From the NCBI GenBank assembly GCA_019637585.1, contig JAHBVL010000011.1, positions 15,260 to 79,259 of the forward strand: a stretch of DNA of 64,000 nucleotides, written 5' to 3'. Position 1 is the first letter of the stretch, and each line of letters begins with the position of its first letter. This DNA comes from Thermomicrobiales bacterium (GTDB taxonomy: Bacteria > Chloroflexota > Chloroflexia > Thermomicrobiales > UBA6265). The notes beneath the pieces were generated by a model. That model worked only from the letters and a program-made list of their open reading frames with translations. It had not been told where the DNA came from and ran no database searches. A program made the position numbers and the translations under genes. Positions 9,049-16,647 of this stretch are shown here, piece by piece.

Positions 9049-10122
9049 ATGGCAACGACCCAAAGTTCAACGAAGAAACGAAAGTCGGCAAGCTCCGGGG
9101 CCAATGGCGCCAAACCGGACGTGCCTGGCGTATCGGCCGAAAAACTCCTCGAGTTCTACAACCAGATGGTCTATGTCCGTCTCTTCGAAGAGGCGTGCCA
9201 GCGGGCGTTCCGGCAGGGGCGCGTCGGTGGTTATCTGCACGTCTACATCGGACAGGAAGCGGTGGCGGTCGGGTTGCTGGATACCTACCAACCGGAAGAC
9301 CGGGTCATCACCGCCTATCGCGATCACGCCCATGCGCTCCTGCTCGGCAGTCCGCCCAATGAGGTGATGGCCGAGCTCTATGGAAAAGGAACCGGCATCG
9401 TCAAAGGCAAAGGGGGCTCGATGCACCTCTTCGACGTGCCAAATGGGCTGATGGGCGGATATGGCATCGTCGGCGGGCATATCCCGCTCGGTGTCGGCAT
9501 GGCCTACGCCATGGCCTATCAGCAAACGGGCGGGATCGTCCAGCTCTACTTCGGCGACGGCGCCATCCACAATGGCGCATACCACGAGGCTGCCAATCTG
9601 GCCGGGCTTTGGGGCAAGTCGGGGATGAACCCCACGCTCTTCATTCTGGAGAACAACCAGTACGGGATGGGCACCAGCGTCGAGCGGGCCACGGCCAACA
9701 CCGATCTCGGTTCGAAATTCGCGTCCTACGGCATCGAGCACGAAAAGGTCGATGGCATGGATGTGGTGGCCATGAACGAAGCGGCCCATCGACTGAGCAA
9801 GCAGGTGCGGGAAACGGGTGTGCCATTCGCCATCGAAGCGATGACCTACCGGATCGCTCCGCATGGCGCCGCCGACTTTCTGGAGAAGTATCGCTCTAAA
9901 GAGGAAGTGAAAGAGGCTCGCAAACGCGACCCGATCGGTCTTCTCGAACAGCGCATTCTCGATGCCGGCGCTGCCGACGAAGAGGCGCTCGAAACGATCC
10001 GCAAAGCCAACAAGGAGATCGCGGACGCGGCGGTGACATTCGCCGAAGAGAGTCCCGATCCGGACATCGCCGAGCTCTATACCGATGTCTATGCGGACTC
10101 CCCGGAGGTGCATAGTGCATAG
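9049..10122 (+). CDS. pdhA: 2-oxoacid (pyruvate) dehydrogenase E1 component, alpha subunit
   Basis: 357 residues. The E1-alpha subunit holds thiamine pyrophosphate and decarboxylates the 2-oxoacid. The TPP motif runs from GDG (169-171) to ENN (201-203). The conserved YRDHAH (90-95) carries the active-site histidine, and the GSMHLFD (123-129) and phosphorylation-loop-like YRIAPHGAADFLEKY segments are present. The first 28 residues are a basic, Ser/Lys-rich extension. The last residues (EVHSA) are encoded by a GTGCATA repeat, so the stop falls in repeat DNA. It is followed by E1-beta and E2; substrate specificity (pyruvate, acetoin or branched-chain) is not certain. Confidence 0.9.
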   Translation: MATTQSSTKKRKSASSGANGAKPDVPGVSAEKLLEFYNQMVYVRLFEEACQRAFRQGRVGGYLHVYIGQEAVAVGLLDTYQPEDRVITAYRDHAHALLLGSPPNEVMAELYGKGTGIVKGKGGSMHLFDVPNGLMGGYGIVGGHIPLGVGMAYAMAYQQTGGIVQLYFGDGAIHNGAYHEAANLAGLWGKSGMNPTLFILENNQYGMGTSVERATANTDLGSKFASYGIEHEKVDGMDVVAMNEAAHRLSKQVRETGVPFAIEAMTYRIAPHGAADFLEKYRSKEEVKEARKRDPIGLLEQRILDAGAADEEALETIRKANKEIADAAVTFAEESPDPDIAELYTDVYADSPEVHSA

Positions 10123-10302
10123 TGCATGGTGCATGGATCGAGACGGGAAGACGGGGAGACGGGGAATCTGTTCCTCGCCCCGTCCTCTCCTGACTGCCGG
10201 GATATCCCTCACCCTGCCCTCTCCCGCGGTCGGGAGAGGGTTCTTGTCCATTTGCCATTTGCCTTTTGCCCTTTGCCTTTTGCCCAGTTCCGAGGTCCTC
10301 CC
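10108..10302. repeat. Composite intergenic repeat between E1-alpha and E1-beta
   Basis: Successive repeat families lie in 180 bp: GTGCATAGT words (10108-10137), GACGGGGA words (10140-10165), the perfect hairpin CCCTCTCCCG-CGGT-CGGGAGAGGG (10217-10240), and (T)TTTGCC(C/A) words (10252-10285). An almost identical block in reverse orientation is at 18515-18605. The block separates two subunits of one enzyme complex that are normally adjacent, and is open in the E1-beta frame without a plausible start. Confidence 0.85.
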
Positions 10303-11289
10303 ATGCCAGTCATGACCTATCGCGACGCAATCAAGTCGGCTATGGCCGAGGAAATGGAGCGGGACGAATCGGTCGTGCTGCTCGGCGAGGATATCGGTCT
10401 CTATGGCGGCACGCATCTGGTGACCGATGGGCTGCTGGACAAGTTCGGCTCCAAGCGGGTCATCGACACGCCGATCGCGGAAGGTGGGTTCACCGGTGCG
10501 GCGATCGGTATGGCCATGATGGGAATGCGGCCGATCGTGGAAATGATGACCTGGAACTTCTCGTTCCAGGCGGCCGACCAGATCATCCAGAACGCGGCCA
10601 AGATTCGCTACTTCTCTGGTGGACAGGCGTCGGTGCCGCTGGTCATCCGCGGTCCGAATGGCGGCGGCGTCCAGCTCTCCGCACAACACACCCACAGCCT
10701 GGAAGGCTTCTACGGTCACTTCCCGGGACTGAAGGTGGTTGCGCCGGTGACGCCGCATGACGCCAAAGGGATGATGATCGAGGCCATTCGCGACCCCGAC
10801 CCGGTGCTGATTCTCGAAGCGGGCGCTCTCTATGGAACCAAAGGCGAGGTTCCGGAAGGGGAGTACACCGTCGAGTTCGGCAAAGCACGCATCGCCCGGG
10901 AAGGAACCGATGTCTCGCTCATCGGATATGGTCGGCAGGTGAACCTGCTGCTCAAAGTTGCCGAGCGGTTGCAGGCGGATGAGGGGATCACCGCCGAAGT
11001 CATCGATGTTCGCTCGATTCGGCCATTCGACGAGGAAACCCTCGTCAACTCTGTGATGAAAACCAACCGAGCGGTGGTGGTCGAAGAGCAGTGGCGCTGG
11101 TTCAGCGTCGCCAGCGAGGTCGCCGCCTCGATTCAGGAGCACGCGTTCGACTATCTAGACGCGCCGGTCGAGCGAGTCAGTGGCGCGGAGACGCCAGCGC
11201 CCTACGCGCGAAACCTTGAAGCCGCCGCATTTCCGAACGAAGAGCAAATCATCGACGCCGTTCGCCGCGTCGCCTACCGGAGGGCCTGA
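10303..11289 (+). CDS. pdhB: 2-oxoacid (pyruvate) dehydrogenase E1 component, beta subunit
   Basis: 328 residues from ATG 10303, chosen because GAGGT sits six bases upstream and because MPVMTYRDAIKSAM is the normal E1-beta opening; the longer open frame upstream is repeat DNA. Signatures are LLGEDIGLYGG, FDTPIAE-like IDTPIAEGGFTGAAIG, and the C-terminal transketolase domain with RSIRPFDEETL and VVVEEQWRW. It pairs with E1-alpha as an alpha2-beta2 unit. E2 begins two bases after its stop, so beta and E2 are translationally coupled. Confidence 0.92.
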   Translation: MPVMTYRDAIKSAMAEEMERDESVVLLGEDIGLYGGTHLVTDGLLDKFGSKRVIDTPIAEGGFTGAAIGMAMMGMRPIVEMMTWNFSFQAADQIIQNAAKIRYFSGGQASVPLVIRGPNGGGVQLSAQHTHSLEGFYGHFPGLKVVAPVTPHDAKGMMIEAIRDPDPVLILEAGALYGTKGEVPEGEYTVEFGKARIAREGTDVSLIGYGRQVNLLLKVAERLQADEGITAEVIDVRSIRPFDEETLVNSVMKTNRAVVVEEQWRWFSVASEVAASIQEHAFDYLDAPVERVSGAETPAPYARNLEAAAFPNEEQIIDAVRRVAYRRA

Positions 11290-11291
11290 GC

Positions 11292-12602
11292 ATGTCGACG
11301 GTCATCATGCCCAAGATGGGCGATGGCATGGAAGAAGGAACACTGCTGCGCTGGCTGAAGGACGTCGGCGATGAAGTGGCGGCGGGCGATCCAATCGCCG
11401 AAATCGAAACCGACAAAGTCGCGCTGGAGATCGAAGCAGCCGAGGATGGCGTGCTGACCCAGACGATGGTCGGCGAAGGACAGACTGTGCCGATCGGAAC
11501 GGCGATCGCCACTATTGGCGCGCCGGGATCGGAACCTGAACCCGTCGCCGCGACGCCCGCCGCGCAGCCGGAAGCTGCGGCCGTGTCTGCTCCTCCTGTG
11601 GCCACCGCTCCTGAACCCGCGCCAGTGGAGGCGGCAGCGCCGCCTCCTGTCGCGGCAACTCCTCCGGCTGCGGTGGAACGCGCTCCAGGCGAGCGTCTGC
11701 GCGCCTCGCCGATCGTGAAACGGCTGGCCGCCGAGCATGGCATCGATCTCGGTGGGATTCCGGGAACGGGTCCGGGTGGCCGCATTGTGAAGGACGACCT
11801 GACACCTTATCTGACCGGCGCCCGACCGGTGCCGGCCGCAGCCGTTGCACCTGCCTCCACAGCTCCCGGTGCGGCAACGCAGGCGTTGCCATCGGCACCA
11901 GGCGGACCACGGCCCGCTGGGCAGCCGCGGGAGATGAGCAGGATCCGCAAGACCACCGGCAAGCGGATGCTCGAGTCGAAGGAAACGATTCCGCACTTCT
12001 ATGTCTCGACCGAGATCGACATGGTTGCGGCCATGGCGTTTCGCAAGCAAGTCAACGAACAGTTGGCGGAAGGGCAAGCCAAGGTCTCGGTCAACGATTT
12101 GATCGTCAAGGCGGCTGCGCTGGCCCTGCGAGAATTCCCGAATCTGAATTCGAGTCTGGAGGGGGATACCCTTTACGACCACAGCAACATCGACATCAAT
12201 ATCGCGGTTGCGATCGAGAATGGGTTGATCGCGCCGTTCGTTCCCGATGCGGACAGGCAGACGCTGGGAGCCATCGCCACGATGACCCGCGATCTCGCCA
12301 CTCGGGCGCGCGAGGGCGGTCTGGTGCCAGAGGAGTATCAGGGCGGTACCTTCACCATCTCGAACCTCGGGATGATGGATGTTATCGAGTTCGTGGCCAT
12401 CATCAATCCGCCACAGGCGGCCATTCTGGCCATCGGTTCGGCTTACGAAGTTCCCGTAATCGCGAATGGCGAGGTGACGATCGGCCAACGCATGCGCGTT
12501 ACGCTTTCAGCCGATCATCGCATCACCGACGGCGCCGAAGTGGCCAGCTTCCTGCAGGCGGTGAAAGGCTACCTGCAGAATCCGCTGCGCATGGTCATCT
12601 GA
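11292..12602 (+). CDS. pdhC: Dihydrolipoamide acyltransferase (E2) of the 2-oxoacid dehydrogenase complex
   Basis: 436 residues. One lipoyl domain (1-78) carries the lipoylated lysine in ETDKVALEIEA (K42). An Ala/Pro/Glu-rich flexible linker follows, then a peripheral-subunit-binding domain (about 135-172; ASPIVKRLAAEHGIDL) and a second linker. The catalytic acyltransferase domain (about 215-436) has the HRITDG active-site motif (His 409, Asp 413). It transfers the acyl group to CoA and is the core of the complex. No lipoamide dehydrogenase (E3) gene is present in the window, so E3 must be elsewhere. Confidence 0.93.
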   Translation: MSTVIMPKMGDGMEEGTLLRWLKDVGDEVAAGDPIAEIETDKVALEIEAAEDGVLTQTMVGEGQTVPIGTAIATIGAPGSEPEPVAATPAAQPEAAAVSAPPVATAPEPAPVEAAAPPPVAATPPAAVERAPGERLRASPIVKRLAAEHGIDLGGIPGTGPGGRIVKDDLTPYLTGARPVPAAAVAPASTAPGAATQALPSAPGGPRPAGQPREMSRIRKTTGKRMLESKETIPHFYVSTEIDMVAAMAFRKQVNEQLAEGQAKVSVNDLIVKAAALALREFPNLNSSLEGDTLYDHSNIDINIAVAIENGLIAPFVPDADRQTLGAIATMTRDLATRAREGGLVPEEYQGGTFTISNLGMMDVIEFVAIINPPQAAILAIGSAYEVPVIANGEVTIGQRMRVTLSADHRITDGAEVASFLQAVKGYLQNPLRMVI

Positions 12603-12603
12603 G

Positions 12604-12720
12604 CGGGCAGTCGGCAGTCAGGTCGAGTGGGAAGCAGGGAGAGGTATCGGACGGCGACGCTCCCCTCTCCCGCGGTCGGGAGAGGGGTCCGGGGGTGAGG
12701 GATTTCTGTTCACCTCCCAT
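12604..12720. repeat. GGCAGTC words and CCCCTCTCCCG hairpin after E2
   Basis: Two GGCAGTC-type words follow the E2 stop. Next comes an 11-bp perfect stem (12662-12672 with 12677-12687) around loop CGGT, then GGTCCGGGGGTGAGGG. The hairpin is the same element as at 10217 and 18564 and may help end transcription of the dehydrogenase operon, although no T-run follows. Words GCCGACTC/GCCGTCTA at 12733-12758 run up to the next start. Confidence 0.8.
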
Positions 12721-12759
12721 GCTTGCCGCCCGGCCGTCTAGCCGACTCGCCGACTCATC

Positions 12760-13662
12760 GTGACCGACCGCCCCTCCCCTTTCGGCATTCTCGGTCGCGC
12801 GCTGGGCACTGGTCCGCTTGGTGGGCTGAAGCGGTATCTGCGGTGGTTCAATCTGACGATGCTGCAGCAGGCGCTCTGGCCCCTGCTGATCGCTGTTGCG
12901 TCGGCGCCGCACGTCGCCCTGGAGCACACCCCTACCGGTTGGTTCCTTCTCCGACTGGCGGGGCCGTTGCTGGCCGTGGTCGTTGCTTTCCTCTACCTTC
13001 GATCGCCGAAACGGAGTACGGCTGCCGTCATCCCGAGCGTAGCCGAGGGATCTCTCGTCCATGACGCGGAATTTGGCCTCCAGGAAGTGCCGCATGGGAA
13101 CGGTGAGAGAGATTCCTCCGCTCCGCTTCGCTCCGGTCGGAATGACGAGAGAGACGGCTCCGGTCGGAATGACGGAAGAAGCGGCCTCGGTCGGAATGAC
13201 GCTCGAGCACTCCTCCTTTCTCTGATCACACCGCCGGCGAACATCCGATTCCCGGCGGTCGCGACCCAGTTTCGCTACGCCCTCTACGCTCTCCCGGTGG
13301 TTGTCACACTGCTCCGCTTCCTGAATGGACCAGCCGATGAAGCGGCGAAGGTCGTCGCGTTCGGGTTGGTCAACGTCGCGGCGTATCATCTGATCCACTT
13401 TGGCGTTGTGCCCCTGTCGTTCGAGGATGCCCGTCCCGGGTTGCTGGCCGGCGCGGTTCTCTTCGGCGTCTCATGGGGTCTTCACAATGCCCTCATGTTT
13501 GGATTGAGCGATGGTGGATGGCTTCCCGGGCTGGCAGCGGGGTTGGTGCTGGGTTGGGCGTTCGGATTTGGCGCTCTGGCGCTTCGCCAGTGGCCGGGAG
13601 GATGGCTGACGGGGGCCGCCGTTCACTTTCTCGTGGTCTATCTGATTGCGGGTTTTGTGTAG
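12760..13662 (+). CDS. Integral membrane protein of unknown function, interrupted by an in-frame repeat
   Basis: 300 residues from GTG 12760 (no clear ribosome site). Two membrane helices lie near residues 35-85 and about five more in the C-terminal half (ALYALPVVVTLLRF, VVAFGLVNVAAYHLI, GLLAGAVLFGVSWGL, GLAAGLVLGWAFGFGAL, GAAVHFLVVYLIAGFV). The C-terminal half is reminiscent of CPBP-type proteins, but the expected Glu-Glu motif is not visible, so I leave it unnamed. Between helix 2 and helix 3 the frame reads through a Ser/Arg/Gly-rich stretch encoded by a dispersed repeat (13027-13205) whose length keeps the frame. Confidence 0.6.
   Translation: MTDRPSPFGILGRALGTGPLGGLKRYLRWFNLTMLQQALWPLLIAVASAPHVALEHTPTGWFLLRLAGPLLAVVVAFLYLRSPKRSTAAVIPSVAEGSLVHDAEFGLQEVPHGNGERDSSAPLRSGRNDERDGSGRNDGRSGLGRNDARALLLSLITPPANIRFPAVATQFRYALYALPVVVTLLRFLNGPADEAAKVVAFGLVNVAAYHLIHFGVVPLSFEDARPGLLAGAVLFGVSWGLHNALMFGLSDGGWLPGLAAGLVLGWAFGFGALALRQWPGGWLTGAAVHFLVVYLIAGFV
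13027..13205. repeat. Dispersed repeat inside a coding frame
   Basis: Begins GTCATCCCGAGCGTAGCCGA and ends with three tandem copies of a 26-28 bp unit containing GGTCGGAATGAC. The outer ends are inverted (GTCATCCCGA versus TCGGAATGAC). Elements of this TCATTCCGAGCG type are scattered in many bacterial genomes, usually between genes. Here the roughly 180 bp lies within the membrane protein gene and leaves its frame open. Confidence 0.75.
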
Positions 13663-13669
13663 CGAGTGA

Positions 13670-14077
13670 TCACGGCTCGACGCGGACAATGCCCTCGATT
13701 CGATCGAAGTGCCGGTCGTATGAAGCGATCTCCGTTATTCCCTGATGCTGCATTTGGGCTACCGCAAGACAGTCGACCCAATCTAGCCGAGTGGATTCGT
13801 ACCATTGGGTAGCGGCGTGAATCCGCCCAGCTTCAGGGACAATCAGTCCGTCGACGAGGAGAATGTCACGGATGCTCCGGGCAACGATTCTGCGGGGCAG
13901 GCCGAAATTGGCTTTCGACGAGAGAACGTAGACCACTTCAGCGATGACAGACTCGCTGGTCGTCGCTTCGACAAGACCTCCCTCGATATCGACAAAGAGG
14001 GCGCGGACCCGTTCCGCTCGGTCGGCAGGCGATCCCGTCAGGAGATAGACGAAGGTATTCGTATCGATGAAGAGCAT
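13670..14077 (-). CDS. PIN-domain ribonuclease toxin (VapC-like)
   Basis: 135 residues, the normal VapC size. The acidic PIN residues are visible: Asp in MLFIDTNTFVYLL (D5), Glu in SESVIAEVVYVL, Asp in LDWVDCLAVAQM and the final Asp in EIASYDRHFDRI. VapC proteins cleave tRNA or rRNA in a metal-dependent way and are held by a partner antitoxin. The start codon follows the antitoxin stop with no gap (TAA then ATG). The gene converges with the membrane protein gene, ending 8 bp from it. Confidence 0.9.
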   Translation of the reverse strand: MLFIDTNTFVYLLTGSPADRAERVRALFVDIEGGLVEATTSESVIAEVVYVLSSKANFGLPRRIVARSIRDILLVDGLIVPEAGRIHAATQWYESTRLDWVDCLAVAQMQHQGITEIASYDRHFDRIEGIVRVEP

Positions 14078-14365
14078 TTACGCGATATCTTCCTGCTGCT
14101 CGTCTTCGAACGTCTCCTCCATGATGCGAGCCACTTGCTCTTCCCAGGCGCGTTCGCGAATGACCTCCCAGGGGACATCGTCGTCCAACGGCTTTACCGA
14201 CCCGAACAGCCGGTCGACCGGCGACCCAATGGGACGGAGAATCAGGTAGCCATCCCTCTCCTCGAAGAGAACGCGATCCTTCGTCGAGATGCCGAGCTGC
14301 TCGCGATACTTGACTGGAATCGTCACCTGACCCTTGGGACTGACGCTGCTGATGTATTTGTCCAT
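14078..14365 (-). CDS. AbrB/MazE-type antitoxin (SpoVT-AbrB fold)
   Basis: 95 residues from ATG 14365, chosen for the GAGGGT site upstream and because the SpoVT-AbrB motif VSPKGQVTIPVKYREQLGI then starts at residue 7. The N-terminal 45 residues form the swapped-hairpin DNA-binding domain. The acidic tail (EEQVARIMEETFEDEQQEDIA region) is the likely toxin-neutralising segment. Encoded immediately before the PIN toxin. An inverted repeat and a promoter lie just upstream, consistent with autoregulation. Confidence 0.88.
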   Translation of the reverse strand: MDKYISSVSPKGQVTIPVKYREQLGISTKDRVLFEERDGYLILRPIGSPVDRLFGSVKPLDDDVPWEVIRERAWEEQVARIMEETFEDEQQEDIA

Positions 14366-14381
14366 GGTTGTACCCTCGCAA

Positions 14382-14434
14382 TGCAGTCTGTACCTGCACG
14401 GGAATAGTATGACAACTCGAACAATGGTACGCAA
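14382..14434 (-). promoter_or_regulatory. Promoter and inverted repeat of the AbrB-PIN pair
   Basis: On the minus strand TTGCGT (14429-14434), 17 bases, then CATACT (14406-14411) form a plausible sigma-70-type promoter. Between it and the antitoxin start is the inverted repeat TGCAG-N7-CTGCA (14382-14398), a candidate operator for autorepression by the AbrB-type antitoxin. Confidence 0.5.
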
Positions 14435-14520
14435 TCACGCGGAGCCAACCCCGCCCGTGAGCACGTACTATTCCGGACAGTAGACGTTCTCAAGTGGTGG
14501 ACAGCAGACGGAGGAGACCT

Positions 14521-14874
14521 GTGTCGACGCAGAAGACGATCGCGCACCGCTATTTCGACGGGTTCCGGCGTTCGGATCACGCCGCAATCCTGGAGTGTCT
14601 CTCGGACGATGTTGCCTGGCATATTCATGGGCACACGACGCTGCAGGGCAAGGAAGCGTTCGACGCTGAGATCGAGAACGATGCCTTCGAAGCACAGCCA
14701 GTGCTCGACGTCGACCGGGTCATCGAAGAGGGAAACGTCGTTGTCAACACGGGAATCGGCGAAGGCGCTTTCAAAGCCGGCGGCGTCTTCCGGTTCCATT
14801 TCGTGACGATTCTCTCGTTCACGGGTGACCTGATCAGCAGGGTTGATTCATACATTGTGCCGATAGGCAGCTGA
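14521..14874 (+). CDS. SnoaL-like / NTF2-fold protein
   Basis: 117 residues from GTG 14521, supported by GGAGGAG four bases upstream. The opening STQKTIAHRYFDGFRRSDHAAILECLSDDVAWHIHG is the standard first two helices and strand of the SnoaL/ketosteroid-isomerase-like NTF2 fold. The rest (strand-rich, FRFHFVTILSFTGDLISRVDSY) completes the cone-shaped barrel. Such proteins are small isomerases, hydrolases or binding proteins; nothing fixes a substrate. It immediately precedes the catabolic operon but has its own ribosome site and no shared promoter is obvious. Confidence 0.8.
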   Translation: MSTQKTIAHRYFDGFRRSDHAAILECLSDDVAWHIHGHTTLQGKEAFDAEIENDAFEAQPVLDVDRVIEEGNVVVNTGIGEGAFKAGGVFRFHFVTILSFTGDLISRVDSYIVPIGS

Positions 14875-14890
14875 ACCTGGCGATCCGGGC

Positions 14891-14939
14891 TTGACAGCGC
14901 CGGTATGCACCCGTACCATAAAACTGGATATTTTATCCA
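14891..14939 (+). promoter_or_regulatory. Promoter and GntR operator of the catabolic operon
   Basis: TTGACA (14891-14896), a 17-base spacer and TACCAT (14914-14919) make a strong promoter. Directly downstream, over the expected transcription start, is the palindrome TGGATA-TTT-TATCCA (14925-14939). It differs by one central base from the core of the palindrome at 26535-26559 beside the GntR gene. A repressor bound here would block initiation. Confidence 0.75.
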
Positions 14940-15005
14940 AGATGGTGGATGGCTTTACCGATTCGCCAACGCGATCGCATCATGTCGAAGTGAGGGTTTT
15001 CCCCT

Positions 15006-15752
15006 ATGTACAAGGTGGTCGAAGGGCGTGCCACGTATGGTCACTCTATCGGCATCATCATGCAGCATGATGGCCTCATTCGCATGCCGGGCGACGTCGG
15101 CAACCTGACCACCTACACCTTTCCCGTCACCTATCGCGTGGTCAAGGATTTTCCCATGACCGCAATGATGACCGACGAGCTGCTCGACTACGCCGATGTC
15201 TGGATCGATGCCGCACGCGATCTCGTCGAGATGGGATGCGCGGCGGTGACGGCCGGCTGCGGGTTCGCGGCGCTCCTGCAGCCAAGAATCGCGGCCGCGG
15301 TCGATGTTCCAGTATTCATGTCCGCGTTGATCCAGGTGCCCCTTGTCAGCGCCATGCTGGCCCCCGGCCGCAAGGTCGGCATCATCACCGCCAACGGTCC
15401 TCGTCTCACCGAAGACCACTTTTTCGCCGCCGGCTGGTCGTCGAAGCAGGTGCCAGTCAAGGTCATTGGTATCGAAGAGGATTACCACGGCGATTTCAGC
15501 CGTAAGAACCTGCTGCTGCTTGGCGAGGAACCCGGCATCAAGGAGCGGATGGAGGGGAGCATGGTGAGGCTGGCCCAGAAGCTCCTCGACAGCGATCCGG
15601 CGGTCGGAGCCATCGTGCTGGAATGCACGAACATGCCGCCGATGGCCGCCGCCGTTCAGCAAGCGGTGGGTCTGCCGGTTTTCGACATCGTCACCCTCAT
15701 CAACATGGTGCACGAATCAGTGACCCGCCGGCCCTACAACGGTCACTTCTAG
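15006..15752 (+). CDS. Aspartate/glutamate racemase superfamily protein (maleate isomerase / hydantoin racemase-like)
   Basis: 248 residues. Two halves each carry the catalytic-type cysteine of the Asp/Glu racemase fold: C85 in VTAGCGFAAL and C207 in VLECTNMPPM. The family inverts amino-acid or hydantoin stereocentres or isomerises maleate, using the cysteines as acid/base pair. Cytoplasmic; first gene of a six-gene plus-strand operon under the GntR-type operator. The neighbouring creatininase and amidohydrolases make a racemase of a cyclic or acylated amino acid plausible, but the substrate is not known. Confidence 0.82.
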   Translation: MYKVVEGRATYGHSIGIIMQHDGLIRMPGDVGNLTTYTFPVTYRVVKDFPMTAMMTDELLDYADVWIDAARDLVEMGCAAVTAGCGFAALLQPRIAAAVDVPVFMSALIQVPLVSAMLAPGRKVGIITANGPRLTEDHFFAAGWSSKQVPVKVIGIEEDYHGDFSRKNLLLLGEEPGIKERMEGSMVRLAQKLLDSDPAVGAIVLECTNMPPMAAAVQQAVGLPVFDIVTLINMVHESVTRRPYNGHF

Positions 15753-15831
15753 CAGCACCGTCGATCACGCATACAGATAACCGGGGCGGCTGCGCTTCGG
15801 CAGCATCAGGATGGGAAGGAACTCGAGTGCG

Positions 15832-16647
15832 ATGACGGCCCAGCATTTGCTCTACAAGATGACGTGGGAAGAAACCCGGAAAGCGGTCGAACAGCAACGG
15901 GTGGTCATCATTCCGGTTGGCGCGATCGAGCAGCATGGCCCGCATATGCCTGTCGACACCGACAATCTCATCGCGGTGTCGCTCTGTGAGGAGGCTTGCA
16001 AGCGCCGCCCGGATCTCCTGGCCTGCGCCATGCACATCCCCTATGGATACAACGCGCACAACATGGAATTCCCCGGCACCGTGCACATTCGCCAGCATGT
16101 CTTCATGGACTACGTCTTCGATGTCTGCGCCAGCTATGCGAAGCATGGATTCAACTACATCCTCCTGATCAACGCCCATGGCAGCAATGCTCATCTCTGC
16201 GAAGGGATCGCGCGGCAGGTTTCGATGCAAACCTCGGCACGGTGCGGCTGGCTGATGTGGAATCGCCTGACGGATGAGGTGTTCGAGTCGATGCGGGAGT
16301 CGGATTATCCCGGCGGCACGGGGCATGCCTGCGAGATGGAGGCCTCCATGTACCTGGCCATCGATCCCGACAACATCGATCAATCGAAAGCCGTGAAGGA
16401 GCTGACCTGGACGGTGAGTGAGTACTGGTACAAGGACACGGCGGGCAACGGGCCGCTCAGCTACACCTCCTGGCACCATGAGTTCTCCAGGACGGGCATC
16501 GCCGGCGATCCGACCGTCGCCACAGCCGCAAAGGGCCAGGCGATGATCGAGACGTTTTGCGATCGGTTGCCACTCCTTGCCGAGAACTTCCGCAGCATCG
16601 TCGATCAACCCCGCTTTCGCGATCTTCCGATCGAGCGGATGTCCTGA
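15832..16647 (+). CDS. Creatininase family metal-dependent amidohydrolase
   Basis: 271 residues from ATG 15832 (an in-frame ATG at 15811 is possible). Motifs for the dinuclear metal site are GAIEQHGPHMPVDTDN (E33, H35, D44), INAHGSN (H116) and GHACEMEAS (E168/E170). The family hydrolyses cyclic or linear amides such as creatinine, or formamide intermediates in cofactor synthesis. Its stop overlaps the start of the next gene (ATGA), so the two are translationally coupled. Likely opens an amide bond in the pathway encoded here. Confidence 0.88.
   Translation: MTAQHLLYKMTWEETRKAVEQQRVVIIPVGAIEQHGPHMPVDTDNLIAVSLCEEACKRRPDLLACAMHIPYGYNAHNMEFPGTVHIRQHVFMDYVFDVCASYAKHGFNYILLINAHGSNAHLCEGIARQVSMQTSARCGWLMWNRLTDEVFESMRESDYPGGTGHACEMEASMYLAIDPDNIDQSKAVKELTWTVSEYWYKDTAGNGPLSYTSWHHEFSRTGIAGDPTVATAAKGQAMIETFCDRLPLLAENFRSIVDQPRFRDLPIERMS

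Noticed and set aside
9067-11142. 691-codon open frame antisense to the dehydrogenase E1 genes
   Set aside because: It mirrors the codon pattern of E1-alpha and E1-beta, runs through the repeat block, and has no ribosome site or recognisable domain.
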